Assembly (NCBI RefSeq): GCF_014297575.1
Contig: NZ_CP060412.1
Span: 4,588,001 to 4,652,000, forward strand
Length of the DNA: 64,000 nt
Origin: Dyella telluris
GTDB lineage: Bacteria > Pseudomonadota > Gammaproteobacteria > Xanthomonadales > Rhodanobacteraceae
Direction of reading: 5' to 3'
This document shows, piece by piece, positions 51,670 through 61,111 of this stretch. The notes under the pieces are model-generated. The model saw only the letters and a list, made by a program, of their open reading frames with translations, was not told the DNA's origin and made no database searches. Position 1 is the first letter of the stretch, and each line of letters opens with the position of its first letter. Both the position numbers and the translations under genes were made by a program.

Positions 51670-53943
51670 TCAGGTTATCCGCTCAGTCACCGAAGACAGC
51701 GATCTGCGAGTCGCCGCGGGCGATAGCAGTCGCACAGCAAACGCCGCAAGGCATAGAACGCCGAGGGTGAAGACAATGTCGCCCGGCACGCGCAACCAGA
51801 CCAGCGTCTGCATCAGCGACGAGTGCACGATGGCCGGGGAACGGGCATACCAAAGGCCATGTTCCACGCTCGCCCATGCCTGGTAAATGCCGGACGGTAG
51901 CAGTGACATGAAGACCATCATGCCGAGACCAATGTTCAGCAACCAGAACATCGGCTTCAGCCACTCGTCGGGCCAATGCCCCTTGGGGGCCAGACCACGC
52001 AAACAGAACAACGTCAGGCCAATGCCGAGCATGCCGTACACCCCAAACAGCGCCGCGTGGCCATGCGCGGGGGTGAGGTTGAGACCTTGCACGTAGTAAA
52101 GCGAGATAGGCGGGTTGATGGTGAAGCCAAGGAGGCCCGCGCCCACGGTATTCCAGAAGCCCACTGCGACAAAGCACAGGATGGTCCACCGATAGGAAGC
52201 GACCCATGGTGCAGCCTTACTACGTTGATAGTTACGCCACCCCTCAAAGCCGATCAGGGCCAGCGGCACCACCTCCAGCGCAGAGAACATCGCGCCAAAA
52301 GCAATCACCGCGGTGGGTGTTCCTGTGAAGTAGAGGTGGTGAAGCGTGCCCAGAATGCCGCCGAACAGGAACACGATGGTTTCCAACACGATCGCGGTGT
52401 TAGCCGTGGTGGCGCGGATCAGGCCGAGGCGAGAGAAGATCAGAGCGATCACCGCCGTGGCAAAGACCTCGAAGAAGCCTTCGACCCACAGATGCACCAG
52501 CCACCAGCGCCAGTACTCGATCATGGAGTAATGAGTGCGTTCCCCCCAGGCCAACGAAGTGGCATAGAACAAGCCGATGCATGTCGCCGCCACGAACACC
52601 ATGGCGATGAGTCCACGACTTTCGGAGGGTCGCTTCAGCGCTGGCCAGAGGCCACGAGCCATAAGTAACAACCAGAACATGAGCCCGATGAACAGCAGGA
52701 TCTGCCACACGCGTCCCATGCTGGTGTAAGCCAGGCCCTGGTTGCCTAGCCAGAACGCGTAATGGAAGCCCAGCTTTTCGAGGGTTCCCACCCATCCGCA
52801 CAGTAACGAACCAACAACAACGAACACCAGGGCGCCGAACAGGGCATTCACCCCCAAGCGTTGATGCCTCGGTTCATGGCCAGAGAGCGCTGGTGCAATA
52901 TACAGGCCAGTAGCCAACCACGCCGTTGCTATCCACAGCACGGCGAGCTGGGTGTGGATGGTTCGACTGGCGACAAAGGGAAGTATCGACGCGAGTGGCA
53001 AGCCGAAGAAACTACGCCCCTCCACGGCATAGTGCGCTGTGATCACCCCCATGGATATCTGAAGCAGCATCAGGGCGATCACCACGTAGAAATATTTCTT
53101 GGTGGCGCGCATGGATGGCGTCGGCTTGAGGTCAAAGAGCGGATCGGACTTGGGCGGTGAAGGGTCGCCTTCTTCATGTTGGGAGACGTGATACCAGACC
53201 ATGCCAGCGATACAGGCAATCAGTCCGATGATGCTGGCAATGGACCACATGCCATTGGCGGTGGTTGGCACGTTGTCGACCAAGGGTTCATGGGGCCAGT
53301 TGCTGGTGTAGGACAGATGCGTTTCACCCGGCCGGTTCGTTGACGCCGCCCAGGCGGACCAGAAAAAGAAGGCGGGGAGCGCCTTCAGGTCCTCCGCTGA
53401 CGTCAGCGACGCTGGCATCATGGCGTACTGTTTTCGCAACTCATCGAGTGTTGGGTCGTTACCAAATAGTCCTGAGTAGTGCTCAGCAACCGCGGCTATG
53501 GCAGCCGCCCGGTCCGTTGAGACGGTCAAGGTACCGGTTGCGGGGTTGTATGTATTCGTGCGCAGGGCTTCTTTGAGTCGCGCAGCAAGTGCGCCTTGAG
53601 CGTCGGCCGGGAGTGTGTCGAATGATCCGTGGTAGTCCCGCTTAGCCCAGGCATCACGCAGGGTTAGCGCTTCCCGATGCAGCCAGTCGGCGGACCAGTC
53701 AGGTGCGATGTAACTGCCGTGGCCCCATACGGTGCCCATCTGCTGGCCGCCAGCCAGAAGCCAGGCTTGTTGCCCGCGCTGAATCTGTTCCGCGGTGAAA
53801 AGTGTCCGACCATCGCTTGTAGCCACGCGCTGTGGGATAGGGGGGGCTGCGAGATAGATCTCGCGGCCTAGCCAGCCCAGCACCGCAAATGAAGCGAAGA
53901 ACATTATGGCGAGCCATCGCCATAGCTTTCGCGTTGATTGCAT
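51670..53943 (-). CDS. norB: Single-subunit quinol-dependent nitric oxide reductase (qNor)
   Basis: 757 residues from the ATG at 53943, preceded by AGGAG; the usual qNorB length. The N terminus has one membrane helix and a periplasmic domain in place of NorC (GQQAWLLAGGQQMGTVWGHG, SDGRTLFT). The catalytic part has 12 or more helices with heme b, heme b3 and FeB ligands in TIHTQLAVLW, YWRWWLVHLWVEGFFEVF, LHHLYFTGTP and HGHAALFGVYGMLGIG. The conserved Glu of VEGFFEVF is present. It reduces 2 NO to N2O with quinol at the inner membrane; without other denitrification genes here it most likely detoxifies NO. It has an NsrR-type box upstream and a strong terminator. Confidence 0.96.
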   Translation of the reverse strand: MQSTRKLWRWLAIMFFASFAVLGWLGREIYLAAPPIPQRVATSDGRTLFTAEQIQRGQQAWLLAGGQQMGTVWGHGSYIAPDWSADWLHREALTLRDAWAKRDYHGSFDTLPADAQGALAARLKEALRTNTYNPATGTLTVSTDRAAAIAAVAEHYSGLFGNDPTLDELRKQYAMMPASLTSAEDLKALPAFFFWSAWAASTNRPGETHLSYTSNWPHEPLVDNVPTTANGMWSIASIIGLIACIAGMVWYHVSQHEEGDPSPPKSDPLFDLKPTPSMRATKKYFYVVIALMLLQISMGVITAHYAVEGRSFFGLPLASILPFVASRTIHTQLAVLWIATAWLATGLYIAPALSGHEPRHQRLGVNALFGALVFVVVGSLLCGWVGTLEKLGFHYAFWLGNQGLAYTSMGRVWQILLFIGLMFWLLLMARGLWPALKRPSESRGLIAMVFVAATCIGLFYATSLAWGERTHYSMIEYWRWWLVHLWVEGFFEVFATAVIALIFSRLGLIRATTANTAIVLETIVFLFGGILGTLHHLYFTGTPTAVIAFGAMFSALEVVPLALIGFEGWRNYQRSKAAPWVASYRWTILCFVAVGFWNTVGAGLLGFTINPPISLYYVQGLNLTPAHGHAALFGVYGMLGIGLTLFCLRGLAPKGHWPDEWLKPMFWLLNIGLGMMVFMSLLPSGIYQAWASVEHGLWYARSPAIVHSSLMQTLVWLRVPGDIVFTLGVLCLAAFAVRLLSPAATRRSLSSVTERIT

Positions 53944-53977
53944 GAAACGTCTCCTACCAAAAATTAGGATGTCTACA

Positions 53978-54000
53978 AAGATATATTTAGAATGCAACTT
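53978..54000. promoter_or_regulatory. NsrR-type binding site upstream of norB
   Basis: A 23-base element starting AAGATATATTT and ending AATGCAACTT resembles the NsrR consensus (AAGATGC-rich dyad ending in CATCTT). It sits 35 bases before the norB start. The second half-site is the weaker one. The nsrR gene is directly upstream, so NO-responsive repression is the straightforward reading. Confidence 0.7.
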
Positions 54001-54053
54001 ATAAGGTAGTGATACTCGATATCCATGAGGATTCCTGGGGTGGGGGGGGGCAG

Positions 54054-54071
54054 GGCCCGCGAGCGCGGGCC
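54054..54071 (-). terminator. GC-rich hairpin between nsrR and norB
   Basis: GGCCCGCG and CGCGGGCC form a perfect 8-bp stem with an AG loop, eight bases past the nsrR stop. A G10 run lies next to it (54041-54050), not a U-run. It may attenuate read-through from nsrR into norB. Confidence 0.5.
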
Positions 54072-54078
54072 GGGAGGG

Positions 54079-54513
54079 TCAGGCGATCTGTAGCAGTGCG
54101 GCTAATGGACGGGGTTTGCTGAGGAGATCAGCTAAGGTGTACTTGTCGAGGACCTGGTACATGGCCTCGACCGCTTCGCCGAAAATTCCCTTGAGCCGGC
54201 AAGCCGGCGCGATGCGACAGCACGATGTCGCTGGATCGAAGCACTCGACTAAGGCGCTCGATGACTCGGAGGCGCGTACCAACTCGCCAATGGAAATCGC
54301 TGCGGGATCCCGGGCAAGCTGCATGCCGCCGCCCTTGCCGCGGACAGTAGTCAAGTACCCCTGGTGAGAAAGCCAGTTAATGACCTTCATGAGGTGGCTG
54401 TCTGAGATGCCGTAAGCGGCCGCGATGTTGCCGCGCGTGGTCAGCGTTCTATCGTTGAGCCCGACGTACATCAACGTCCGCAAGCAATAGTCGGTAAACG
54501 TGTTGAGTCGCAT
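54079..54513 (-). CDS. nsrR: NO-sensing Rrf2-family repressor NsrR
   Basis: 144 residues starting MRLNTFTDYCLR, the normal NsrR N terminus (a GTG three codons upstream is less likely). The winged HTH (AAAYGISDSHLMKVINWLSHQGYL, then VRGKGGGMQLAR) is close to E. coli NsrR. Cys91, Cys98/99 and Cys105 (CFDPATSCCRIAPACRLKG) correspond to the iron-sulfur ligands C91, C96 and C102. NO destroys the cluster and releases repression. It lies 135 bases upstream of norB on the same strand, and an NsrR-like box overlaps its own promoter. Confidence 0.95.
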   Translation of the reverse strand: MRLNTFTDYCLRTLMYVGLNDRTLTTRGNIAAAYGISDSHLMKVINWLSHQGYLTTVRGKGGGMQLARDPAAISIGELVRASESSSALVECFDPATSCCRIAPACRLKGIFGEAVEAMYQVLDKYTLADLLSKPRPLAALLQIA

Positions 54514-54524
54514 GACATTCACTA

Positions 54525-54547
54525 AAGTAGCATTTAAGATGCATCTT
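54525..54547. promoter_or_regulatory. NsrR-type binding site upstream of nsrR
   Basis: A 23-base dyad with AAGTAGCATTT and AAGATGCATCTT parts lies 12 bases before the nsrR ATG. The right half matches the NsrR consensus closely, and an inner AAGATGCATCTT is itself palindromic. It points to autoregulation. Confidence 0.7.
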
Positions 54548-54849
54548 AATCTTGTCGAAGCGGAAAGAAAAGGATGCCTCTCGTCGCAACCAGCTTATGG
54601 GTCTACGGAGACGTCTTGCCCAGGATCAAATTACTGTGGACGTTACCCTCGGTGCCGTGTCCTGCGGCGACGCAAGTAGGCGCTTCGATCGGACCGCCGG
54701 TGGAGGTTCGATGGTGGCCGAGGACGAAGCCTCGATGGCGCGTAAAGCGCAATGAGAACCTGTTGTGGCAGCCCCGATTCTGATGTGAATCAATGCCCCC
54801 AGTGACTCGATAAAGAAAGCTGGCCAGAGAACTTCACGAGAGCGACAAC
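54548..54849. other. Divergent promoter region nsrR/fdxA
   Basis: About 300 bases. The left edge holds the NsrR box, the right part the FNR-type box at 54780. No gene is supported; short open frames have no recognisable protein character. Confidence 0.4.
54780..54793. promoter_or_regulatory. FNR/ANR-type box upstream of fdxA
   Basis: CTGATGTGAATCAA matches TTGAT-N4-ATCAA with one mismatch in the first base. It is centred about 63 bases before the fdxA ATG, compatible with class II activation at about -41.5 from a promoter near 54828. The FNR homologue at 29661 is the obvious candidate regulator. Confidence 0.65.
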
Positions 54850-55173
54850 ATGACTCACGTTGTGACCGATAACTGCATAAACTGTAAGCACACGGATTGC
54901 GTTGAGGTATGCCCTGTTGACTGTTTCCATGAAGGTGCGAACTTCCTCGTGATCGACCCCGACGAGTGCATCGATTGCACGCTCTGTGTGGATGAGTGTC
55001 CCGTCGATGCAATCTATGCTGATCACGAAGTTCCAGCTGGGCAAGAGCACTATCTTTCGATCAACGGTGAGTTAGCAAAGCAGTGGCCCGTCATCAGCGC
55101 AAAGATTCCGGAGCTGCCTGAGGCGGCTGAGTGGGATGGTCGCCCCAACAAATTGGTGCTGTTGATCCGTTGA
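54850..55173 (+). CDS. fdxA: Seven-iron ferredoxin FdxA
   Basis: 107 residues. The N terminus [21 protein letters not shown] gives the ligands of the [3Fe-4S] and part of the [4Fe-4S] cluster. The second motif [17 protein letters not shown] completes the set. The C-terminal extension [16 protein letters not shown] ([16 protein letters not shown]) is the FdxA signature of Azotobacter-type ferredoxin I. It carries low-potential electrons in the cytoplasm. The FNR-type box upstream suggests induction at low oxygen. Confidence 0.95.
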   Translation: MTHVVTDNCINCKHTDCVEVCPVDCFHEGANFLVIDPDECIDCTLCVDECPVDAIYADHEVPAGQEHYLSINGELAKQWPVISAKIPELPEAAEWDGRPNKLVLLIR

Positions 55174-55389
55174 CGCATCTAGAGCCGGGTTGGTTGCGAC
55201 TGATCCACTCCGGTCAAGTAATTGGCCATGGATTCGTCAAGGACCATGGAATTCGTGTGGCAAAGAACCGGCAAACCAGCGCCCTTCGTCGGCATAAAGC
55301 GTGCTCGCAAAGTCTCGCCACCGACTAGGTCGCTGACGGTCGCTCCTGTGCTCGAGGTCGCCTGATCTGTACCGGTTCGACACGAACCT
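55174..55389. other. Intergenic region between converging fdxA and SDR
   Basis: About 215 bases, no gene or clear terminator seen. Confidence 0.3.
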
Positions 55390-56184
55390 TTAAGCAATTG
55401 AGCGAACCACGCCACCATCGACGCGAATGGATGCACCCGTTGTAGCTGAGGCCTGCGTGGATGCGAGGTAGACGCACATATTCGCCACCTCCTCCGGAGT
55501 TGCTAGTCGCTGGATCAGCGAGGTCGGGCGGTGCGTTAGGATGAAGTCGCGCTCCACATCGTGCACGGAAGCGCCCTCAGTGGCTGCAATCTTTTCAAAA
55601 AACTGGCTAACTCCCTCGGAACGCGTTGGGCCAGGAAGCACTGCATTCACAGTAACGCCGGTGCCGGCAAGTGTTTCGGCAAGACCGCGAGCCACTGCCA
55701 ATTGAGCGGTCTTCGTCGTTCCATAGTGGACCATTTCAGAAGGGATCTGCAGAGCGGATTCACTGGAAATGAACTGGATTCGTCCCCATCCCTTTTGAAT
55801 CATCCCTTGCGCATAGTGACGTGATAGGCGTACGCCCGATAGAACATTGACCTCAAAGAAGTGCACCCAGTCATCATCGGGGATATCGAAGAACGGCTTA
55901 GGCTCGAAGATGCCGAGGTTATTCACAAGAATGTCCGCTGCTGGCTCACGTTCGATGAGGTTCCGGATACCGTCTGCTGTACCCAGGTCGCCGGCGACCC
56001 CCGCAACGTCCGCATGAGGTGACTGGTCGAGAATCGTCTTGATGGCCTGGTCCACGCGACTTTGGGTTCGCCCCGTAATGATCACGCGCGACCCGGCATT
56101 CGAAAGTCCAACGGCTATGGCCAAGCCGATACCTCCCGTTGAGCCAGTGATCAAGGCATTACAGCCGGTCAGGTCGATGTCCAT
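55390..56184 (-). CDS. SDR-family oxidoreductase
   Basis: 264 residues from the ATG at 56184, preceded by GGAGCC. Cofactor motif TGSTGGIG (about 13-20), VNNLG, Ser in ISSESALQIP and the catalytic pair YGTTK are intact. PGPTRSEGVSQF and a C-terminal GASIRVDGG complete the classical SDR fold. The Y-G-T-T-K and P-T-R-S-E-G features resemble a subgroup often annotated as 3-oxoacyl-ACP reductase-like. Isolated on this strand; substrate unknown. Confidence 0.92.
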   Translation of the reverse strand: MDIDLTGCNALITGSTGGIGLAIAVGLSNAGSRVIITGRTQSRVDQAIKTILDQSPHADVAGVAGDLGTADGIRNLIEREPAADILVNNLGIFEPKPFFDIPDDDWVHFFEVNVLSGVRLSRHYAQGMIQKGWGRIQFISSESALQIPSEMVHYGTTKTAQLAVARGLAETLAGTGVTVNAVLPGPTRSEGVSQFFEKIAATEGASVHDVERDFILTHRPTSLIQRLATPEEVANMCVYLASTQASATTGASIRVDGGVVRSIA

Positions 56185-56560
56185 GTTTGGCTCCAAAGGG
56201 AGATTCGGTTTGGCATGTCTCGCCAAGTGACTGACTATTAAGCTTGTATAGCAGGCTGAGATATGTGAGTCCGTGATGATCAGGTGAGATGGAGTGGCTG
56301 GATGGCTCCGCAGGTGTGGTAACTAGCGTGTGCGGACAGGAACAATCGACTCGAGCGACTTTGGCGTTATCGCTGACCATGTGGTGTGCATCCGTTTAGG
56401 ATCCCCAGAGCACGCGGCGGTTGCTAGAACAAAAGTAGCGCGACTGACATCTTATTTCCCATGCGTCAGCTACAGAACCGAAACAGAAGTGTCCAGAGGT
56501 TACGCCGGACGGCGCCCGACTCTGTCGCGCCGAGCACAGCGATGCTCGCCGACCCACCCG
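56185..56560. other. Intergenic region without a supported gene
   Basis: About 375 bases between the SDR start and the PagL stop. It must contain the SDR promoter. No recognisable gene or repeat. Confidence 0.3.
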
Positions 56561-57109
56561 TTAGAGTGTGAAGCCGAGACCGGCTAACGCCATCGTTTCT
56601 CCGCGATTGGGATCGTGAAGGCCTCCGTTGGAGATATGGCGAAGCTGGAAGCTGAAACGCCGCCCCTGCCATCCGAGCGTGCTTACAAACTCGTAAGGGC
56701 TGCTTAACGCTTGAGTCGGCTGGTGGTTGTAGGCCAGCTCAAAGCCAAAGAACAGCGGCTGATACCACGTTTGCTGGCTTCCTATGTGTAAGCGCCCCCC
56801 TCCGGCGAGCAGCTCCGCATTGTGTGAGGTCCGATAGCAGCTTGGCTCGTACCGGGGAATGTTCCGACGTTCAATCCAACCCAGCGATAGCACAGGCTGC
56901 CAGGTGATTGCTGCGGTGCCGATGGCACGTTGCATTCCCATGATTTCAGTGAAGATGGCGGTAGCATTACGGCCATCCATGTAGCTTGGTCCTGCCTGCA
57001 ATTCAATGCGAGGTTCGTAGGCGGTGGCGATCATGGTTGGCATGGCCAGAAAACAAGCGGACAAAGCACGCGAGGCTATGGACCAGCCCTTGGAAAAGGT
57101 ATCCGACAT
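56561..57109 (-). CDS. pagL: PagL-like lipid A 3-O-deacylase (acyloxyacyl hydrolase)
   Basis: 182 residues. An N-terminal signal segment (about 8-30) precedes an eight-strand outer-membrane barrel built from alternating aromatic strands. The conserved C-terminal block FQLRHISNGGLHDPNRGE carries the catalytic His158 and Ser160 with a downstream Glu171, matching the His-Ser-Glu triad of PagL, and the chain ends with aromatic F-T-L. PagL removes the 3-O acyl chain of lipid A in the outer membrane, lowering endotoxicity and altering membrane permeability. A small hairpin overlaps the ribosome-site region. Confidence 0.88.
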   Translation of the reverse strand: MSDTFSKGWSIASRALSACFLAMPTMIATAYEPRIELQAGPSYMDGRNATAIFTEIMGMQRAIGTAAITWQPVLSLGWIERRNIPRYEPSCYRTSHNAELLAGGGRLHIGSQQTWYQPLFFGFELAYNHQPTQALSSPYEFVSTLGWQGRRFSFQLRHISNGGLHDPNRGETMALAGLGFTL

Positions 57110-57115
57110 AGTTTC

Positions 57116-57130
57116 CTACAATTATTGTAG
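57116..57130. promoter_or_regulatory. Inverted repeat next to the pagL ribosome site
   Basis: CTACAA-TTA-TTGTAG lies seven bases upstream of the pagL ATG, so the GTAGGAA ribosome site overlaps one arm. It could occlude translation or be a repressor site. Confidence 0.4.
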
Positions 57131-57620
57131 ATAAGTTCGTGGCATATTCATTCCGCCGTTGACGATGATCATCGGTGTCAGATTTGCATTCGTCGTCGAG
57201 CGTTGCCGAATACTGATGCGCCTTGAATTCCACGGCTTGGATGTTCTGCCTTGGTGTTGGACTTTTCGGACGTGATGTGAATTATCACCGGGCGATCGCC
57301 ATTCGCCGGTTCGCGCCGGGGCCGGTGCGTTCGGCACCTGCATCTAAGTCGATCGGTCTGCTTTTCGCTGGACGCTGGCGTATTGCGGGACCAACGCGGG
57401 GCGTCGTCAGTCTTGTGTCAGGGGTGCGATGCACGTCCGAAATCGCCCTCACCGAACGCCAGTGTCCGAAGTGCGCATCGGATCAACGTGCGCCGTGCTG
57501 CCAGCGAGAAGGACAGGACCTGCGCCGGATTCTGTTTGTGAAGCGTTCCGATTACGATTGCGCGCGCCTTGTCAGCAGTGCGCCGTCTGCTTTTACATGT
57601 AGCTACTGCTGGGAGGCGGT
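57131..57620. other. Intergenic region between divergent pagL and sensor kinase
   Basis: About 490 bases. Open frames here have no recognisable protein character. It should hold the divergent promoters; no operator was identified beyond the short palindrome at its left edge. Confidence 0.35.
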
Positions 57621-60600
57621 ATGGGGTTGGTCGGTACTCAATCTCGTTGGGAACGGATATCACGGACGGTTCTCAGAGCGAAGCGGGGCGCTGTATTGAC
57701 TGCAGTGCTGCTGCGCCAAATCAATCCGGTGGCGCGACCGGCGCGCTATGTTGCCTCGTTTGGCCGGACAGCCCTCGGGACAATCTGGGCGGCAGCGATG
57801 TTATTGGGTGGGTCGCTCACAGCCTGTGCCCAGGAGGCGTCGCCTCCAATCTGGCGAATCGACCACTTCAAGCACACTGGATTCTCGGAGGACCAGGGTG
57901 CGCCCACGGATGTCTCTTCAATGGCCCAGACGAGAGATGGCTATCTCTGGGTGGGTAGCGCGGGCCAAGGTTTGGTCCGATTCGATGGGCTGAGATTTGT
58001 TCCATTTAGCCCAGCGCATGGGGAACACCTGCTATCCCCTCAGGTGGCGGCCCTCTTCGCAGCCGCGGACGGCGGCCTCTGGATGGGATATGAGTTCCAA
58101 GGGGCGAGCCTTCTGAAGGGAGGGCATCTGACGCATTACACCGTTTCCGACGGTTACACAGTGACAATCACGAGCAATATTTTTGAAGGCTATCGCGGTC
58201 GGATCTACGCAATAGGTAATGATCGATTCATCGCCATGAGCCAAGGAAGATGGTCTCCAGTCGTACGCGACGAGCCTCAGAGGCGTGTGCATGCCGCTGT
58301 TGTCGATGGCAAAGGGGGAATATGGCTGGCTGGGGAGGATCGTCTTTACTGGTGTAGTGAGGACGATTGCCATATCGAAGATGTTCACGTTGAAACACCG
58401 CATCGCATCATCAGCATGGCAATATCACCCGAGCATGTGCTCTATGCGAGCGAAGCACTGGGTGTTATCCGCCGCTTCCGGATCGAAGGCGTTCACCTAA
58501 CCGAACTTGCGGCGGTCCCCGTGTTCTCTGTATCACCGTCATTCGACCGACACGGAGGAGTGTGGCTGCCTTCACTCGGGCACGGAGTGTTACGGCTTGC
58601 CGGCCAAGCTATAACCCATGATGACATTCAAAAGTCGCCGCCGGCGGACACGTACGGAAAAGCGGATGGGCTTACTGGCGACTATGTTTGGCCATCACTC
58701 GTGGATTCTGAGGGGGACATCTGGGTTGGTACGCAGTATGGGGTTGATCGATTTCGACAGGTCTCGCTCGTTAAAGTCGTCGCGCCATCTGGGCTTCAAT
58801 CACCGAAAGTTGTGCCCGGAGCGCGGAGTGAGGCCTGGGTGGGCAGTGGCCTACCGCTTATGCGATGGGATGGCTCCACGCTGAAGCCCACGACTGTGGG
58901 TGCGTACGCTTTCGGCATGTGCACCGACGCCACTACTGGCAAGAGTTGGTTGGCATATTCGGACGGGTTGTGGGAGTTGACGGATCTAGGCCCCAAGCAT
59001 GTTGCGCCGGCACCGTCCTCCCTTAAGGTAACCGCCACACAAATGGCTTGCGGGAATAATGGCCAGATCTTCGCCTTCTATCAGCTGCCTGTCGGTAGTT
59101 TTGAGTGGTCGGATGGACGATGGAAGCGACGCCCTGAACTTGATATTCCCAGCATGATTGTTGCAGCGCCCGATGGCCGATTCTTTGTGGGACGCAAGCC
59201 GGGCCGCCTTGTAGTCATCAATGGAGCCGAACGACGCGAGTACGGTCGAGCCGATGGCTTGAACATCGGGAATCCCAAGGCAATGGCGACGTTCCAAGGC
59301 GCGTTGGTTCTGGGCGGCGACGAAGGGCTGGCCTTCTTCAAAGACGACCACTTCCACGCACTCGTGCTGGCTGGACCAAGACCACTCAAAGACGTTACCG
59401 GACTGGCGTTCGACGATTCGGGGGCACTTTGGGTTCATATGCCCGATGGCGTTGCGCAGATAGCAGGCCGGGATATTACCGCTGCGGTGAGCGACCCCAG
59501 TCACAAATTAAGCTTTCGCTGGCTCTCATCCATCGACGGCATGCCTGGTGTGCCGGCTCAGGATGTTCCCATGCCTTCCCTGTCCCAAGGGGGCGATGGC
59601 CGCCTTTGGTTTACGTCGCAATCCGGTATCGCGTGGCTGGACCCTAGAGATCTGGTCACAAATACGGTGCCACCAAGACCGCGAATTGAGGCGCTCGTTG
59701 TCGATGGCGTCCGGTATCCCGTGGAACAGACCGTGAAGGTCCTGCCTCCGCGCCCTCGATCCGTCGAGATTGATTTCAACGCACCACTGTTGAGAGCCGC
59801 CGAAAGTGGGCGATTTCTCTATCGCCTCGAGGGTGTGGATAGGGATTGGCAGGAGGCCGGCAGCAGACGCGAGGCGTTCTACTCAAATCTCGGCCCGGGC
59901 GATCACCGGTTCCATCTTCGGGTGGCAAATGAGAACGGCGTCTGGAATGACGCTGACTCGAGTCTAACGTTTCATATTCAACCCGCTTTCTATGAAACCT
60001 GGTGGTTTCGAGTCTTCTGCGGCCTAATGCTGGTCGGCGCAGCATGCATTGGCTACGTGCTGCACATTCGACAAGTCACGGCCAGGCTGCGGATCCGAGA
60101 AGACGAACGTATGCGCATTGCGCGCGATCTCCATGACACCTTGCTTCAGAGCGTTCAGGCCATGCTCGTCAGGGTCGAAACGATTAAAGATCGAACAAGT
60201 GACCTTTGGGCGAGGACGGAAGCTGAGCGAGTTGCGGACTGGGGGCGGCAAGCGGTCTCGGATGGCCGAACAAAGGTGGCCCGACTGCGATCCGATGATG
60301 ACGAGGCCTATTCACCGATTGCCGAGGTGCTTGAGATTGTCCGCGACCTGAGTGAGTCCGCGGGGATCGTTCTACACACCCACCTTACGGGTGGCGAGCC
60401 GTCGTTGAACTCCTTGGCTGCGCATGAGGTTGCCAATGTGATTCGGGAGATATCGAACAATGCGCTGCGTCACTCCGGCGGCAAGAATTTGTGGATTTCG
60501 ATCAACCATGGAAACCGCGATTTCGTAGTCTCAATCAAAGATGACGGCCACGGAATCGACGAATCGATTCGTGCAAGCGGCGAGAAGAGCGGGCACTGGG

Positions 60601-60725
60601 GGTTAAAGGGCGCCCGTGAGCGCATTTGCAGCTTAGGTGGCACGCTGTCCATCCAGACCACCGGTTCATTGGGCACGGAAATCACCGTTCGCGTGCCGAC
60701 CCGTCGACTGCATCAGCGGGCCTAG
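57621..60725 (+). CDS. Two-component sensor kinase with periplasmic propeller (Reg_prop/Y_Y_Y/HisKA_3)
   Basis: 1034 residues, start supported by GGGAGG. An N-terminal signal/anchor (about 50-72) leads into a large periplasmic sensor. Repeated two-component-propeller blades (DGYLWVGSAGQGLVRFDG, EGDIWVGTQYGVDRF, GALWVHMPDGVAQ, GDGRLWFTSQSGIAWLD) are followed by a Y_Y_Y domain (FLYRLEGVDRDWQEAG...YSNLGPGDHRFHLRVAN). A membrane helix (about 800-820) precedes the HisKA_3 domain with phospho-acceptor His838 in RIARDLHDTLLQSVQAM. The HATPase_c has N-box NALRHSGG and GHWGLKGARERI. No receiver domain is fused. Such sensors often detect polysaccharide-derived ligands. The NarL-type regulator at 27489 is of the matching class, but pairing is unproven. 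Confidence 0.94.
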   Translation: MGLVGTQSRWERISRTVLRAKRGAVLTAVLLRQINPVARPARYVASFGRTALGTIWAAAMLLGGSLTACAQEASPPIWRIDHFKHTGFSEDQGAPTDVSSMAQTRDGYLWVGSAGQGLVRFDGLRFVPFSPAHGEHLLSPQVAALFAAADGGLWMGYEFQGASLLKGGHLTHYTVSDGYTVTITSNIFEGYRGRIYAIGNDRFIAMSQGRWSPVVRDEPQRRVHAAVVDGKGGIWLAGEDRLYWCSEDDCHIEDVHVETPHRIISMAISPEHVLYASEALGVIRRFRIEGVHLTELAAVPVFSVSPSFDRHGGVWLPSLGHGVLRLAGQAITHDDIQKSPPADTYGKADGLTGDYVWPSLVDSEGDIWVGTQYGVDRFRQVSLVKVVAPSGLQSPKVVPGARSEAWVGSGLPLMRWDGSTLKPTTVGAYAFGMCTDATTGKSWLAYSDGLWELTDLGPKHVAPAPSSLKVTATQMACGNNGQIFAFYQLPVGSFEWSDGRWKRRPELDIPSMIVAAPDGRFFVGRKPGRLVVINGAERREYGRADGLNIGNPKAMATFQGALVLGGDEGLAFFKDDHFHALVLAGPRPLKDVTGLAFDDSGALWVHMPDGVAQIAGRDITAAVSDPSHKLSFRWLSSIDGMPGVPAQDVPMPSLSQGGDGRLWFTSQSGIAWLDPRDLVTNTVPPRPRIEALVVDGVRYPVEQTVKVLPPRPRSVEIDFNAPLLRAAESGRFLYRLEGVDRDWQEAGSRREAFYSNLGPGDHRFHLRVANENGVWNDADSSLTFHIQPAFYETWWFRVFCGLMLVGAACIGYVLHIRQVTARLRIREDERMRIARDLHDTLLQSVQAMLVRVETIKDRTSDLWARTEAERVADWGRQAVSDGRTKVARLRSDDDEAYSPIAEVLEIVRDLSESAGIVLHTHLTGGEPSLNSLAAHEVANVIREISNNALRHSGGKNLWISINHGNRDFVVSIKDDGHGIDESIRASGEKSGHWGLKGARERICSLGGTLSIQTTGSLGTEITVRVPTRRLHQRA

Positions 60726-61089
60726 GGAGCTCGTGGCGTCGCGTGAAATGGCAGTGAGGGATCGTGTGACCCCTCGTGTATGACGCTCGCCCGATCCCTC
60801 GTGCCATAGCCTCCAAAGTTGAATGCCGGCGATCTGCCGCCGAATGGCCATTACTGTTGACAGCGACTTCCCATGGCTCGGGCATCCCGTCTGCTTGTGT
60901 CGGAAGTAACTCCGCATCAAGCGCCGGCCCGGCGTCGGTTGACGACTCCGGCGGCGTAAGTACGATCTTTCTGGGAGGCTCCATCTGGCGCCCCGGCCAC
61001 GGGTCGACGTGCGCATTTTCGACCCAAAACTACCCCGGGGCCTGACTAGGGAAGGGTGCCTGCCGCGCCCATGGCCGCTAACCGACAAT

Positions 61090-61111
61090 CCTGCTTTCGA
61101 CCCAAGGCAGG
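61090..61111. repeat. REP-like hairpin, copy A
   Basis: CCTGC-TTTCGACCCAA-GGCAGG: short inverted arms around the TTTCGACCCAA core shared with the copies at 61520, 61930 and 62315. A truncated core also occurs at 61011-61033. Confidence 0.7.

Noticed and set aside
54574..54783. Short plus-strand frames between nsrR and fdxA
   Set aside because: No ribosome site or motif; the region is a promoter segment with NsrR and FNR boxes.
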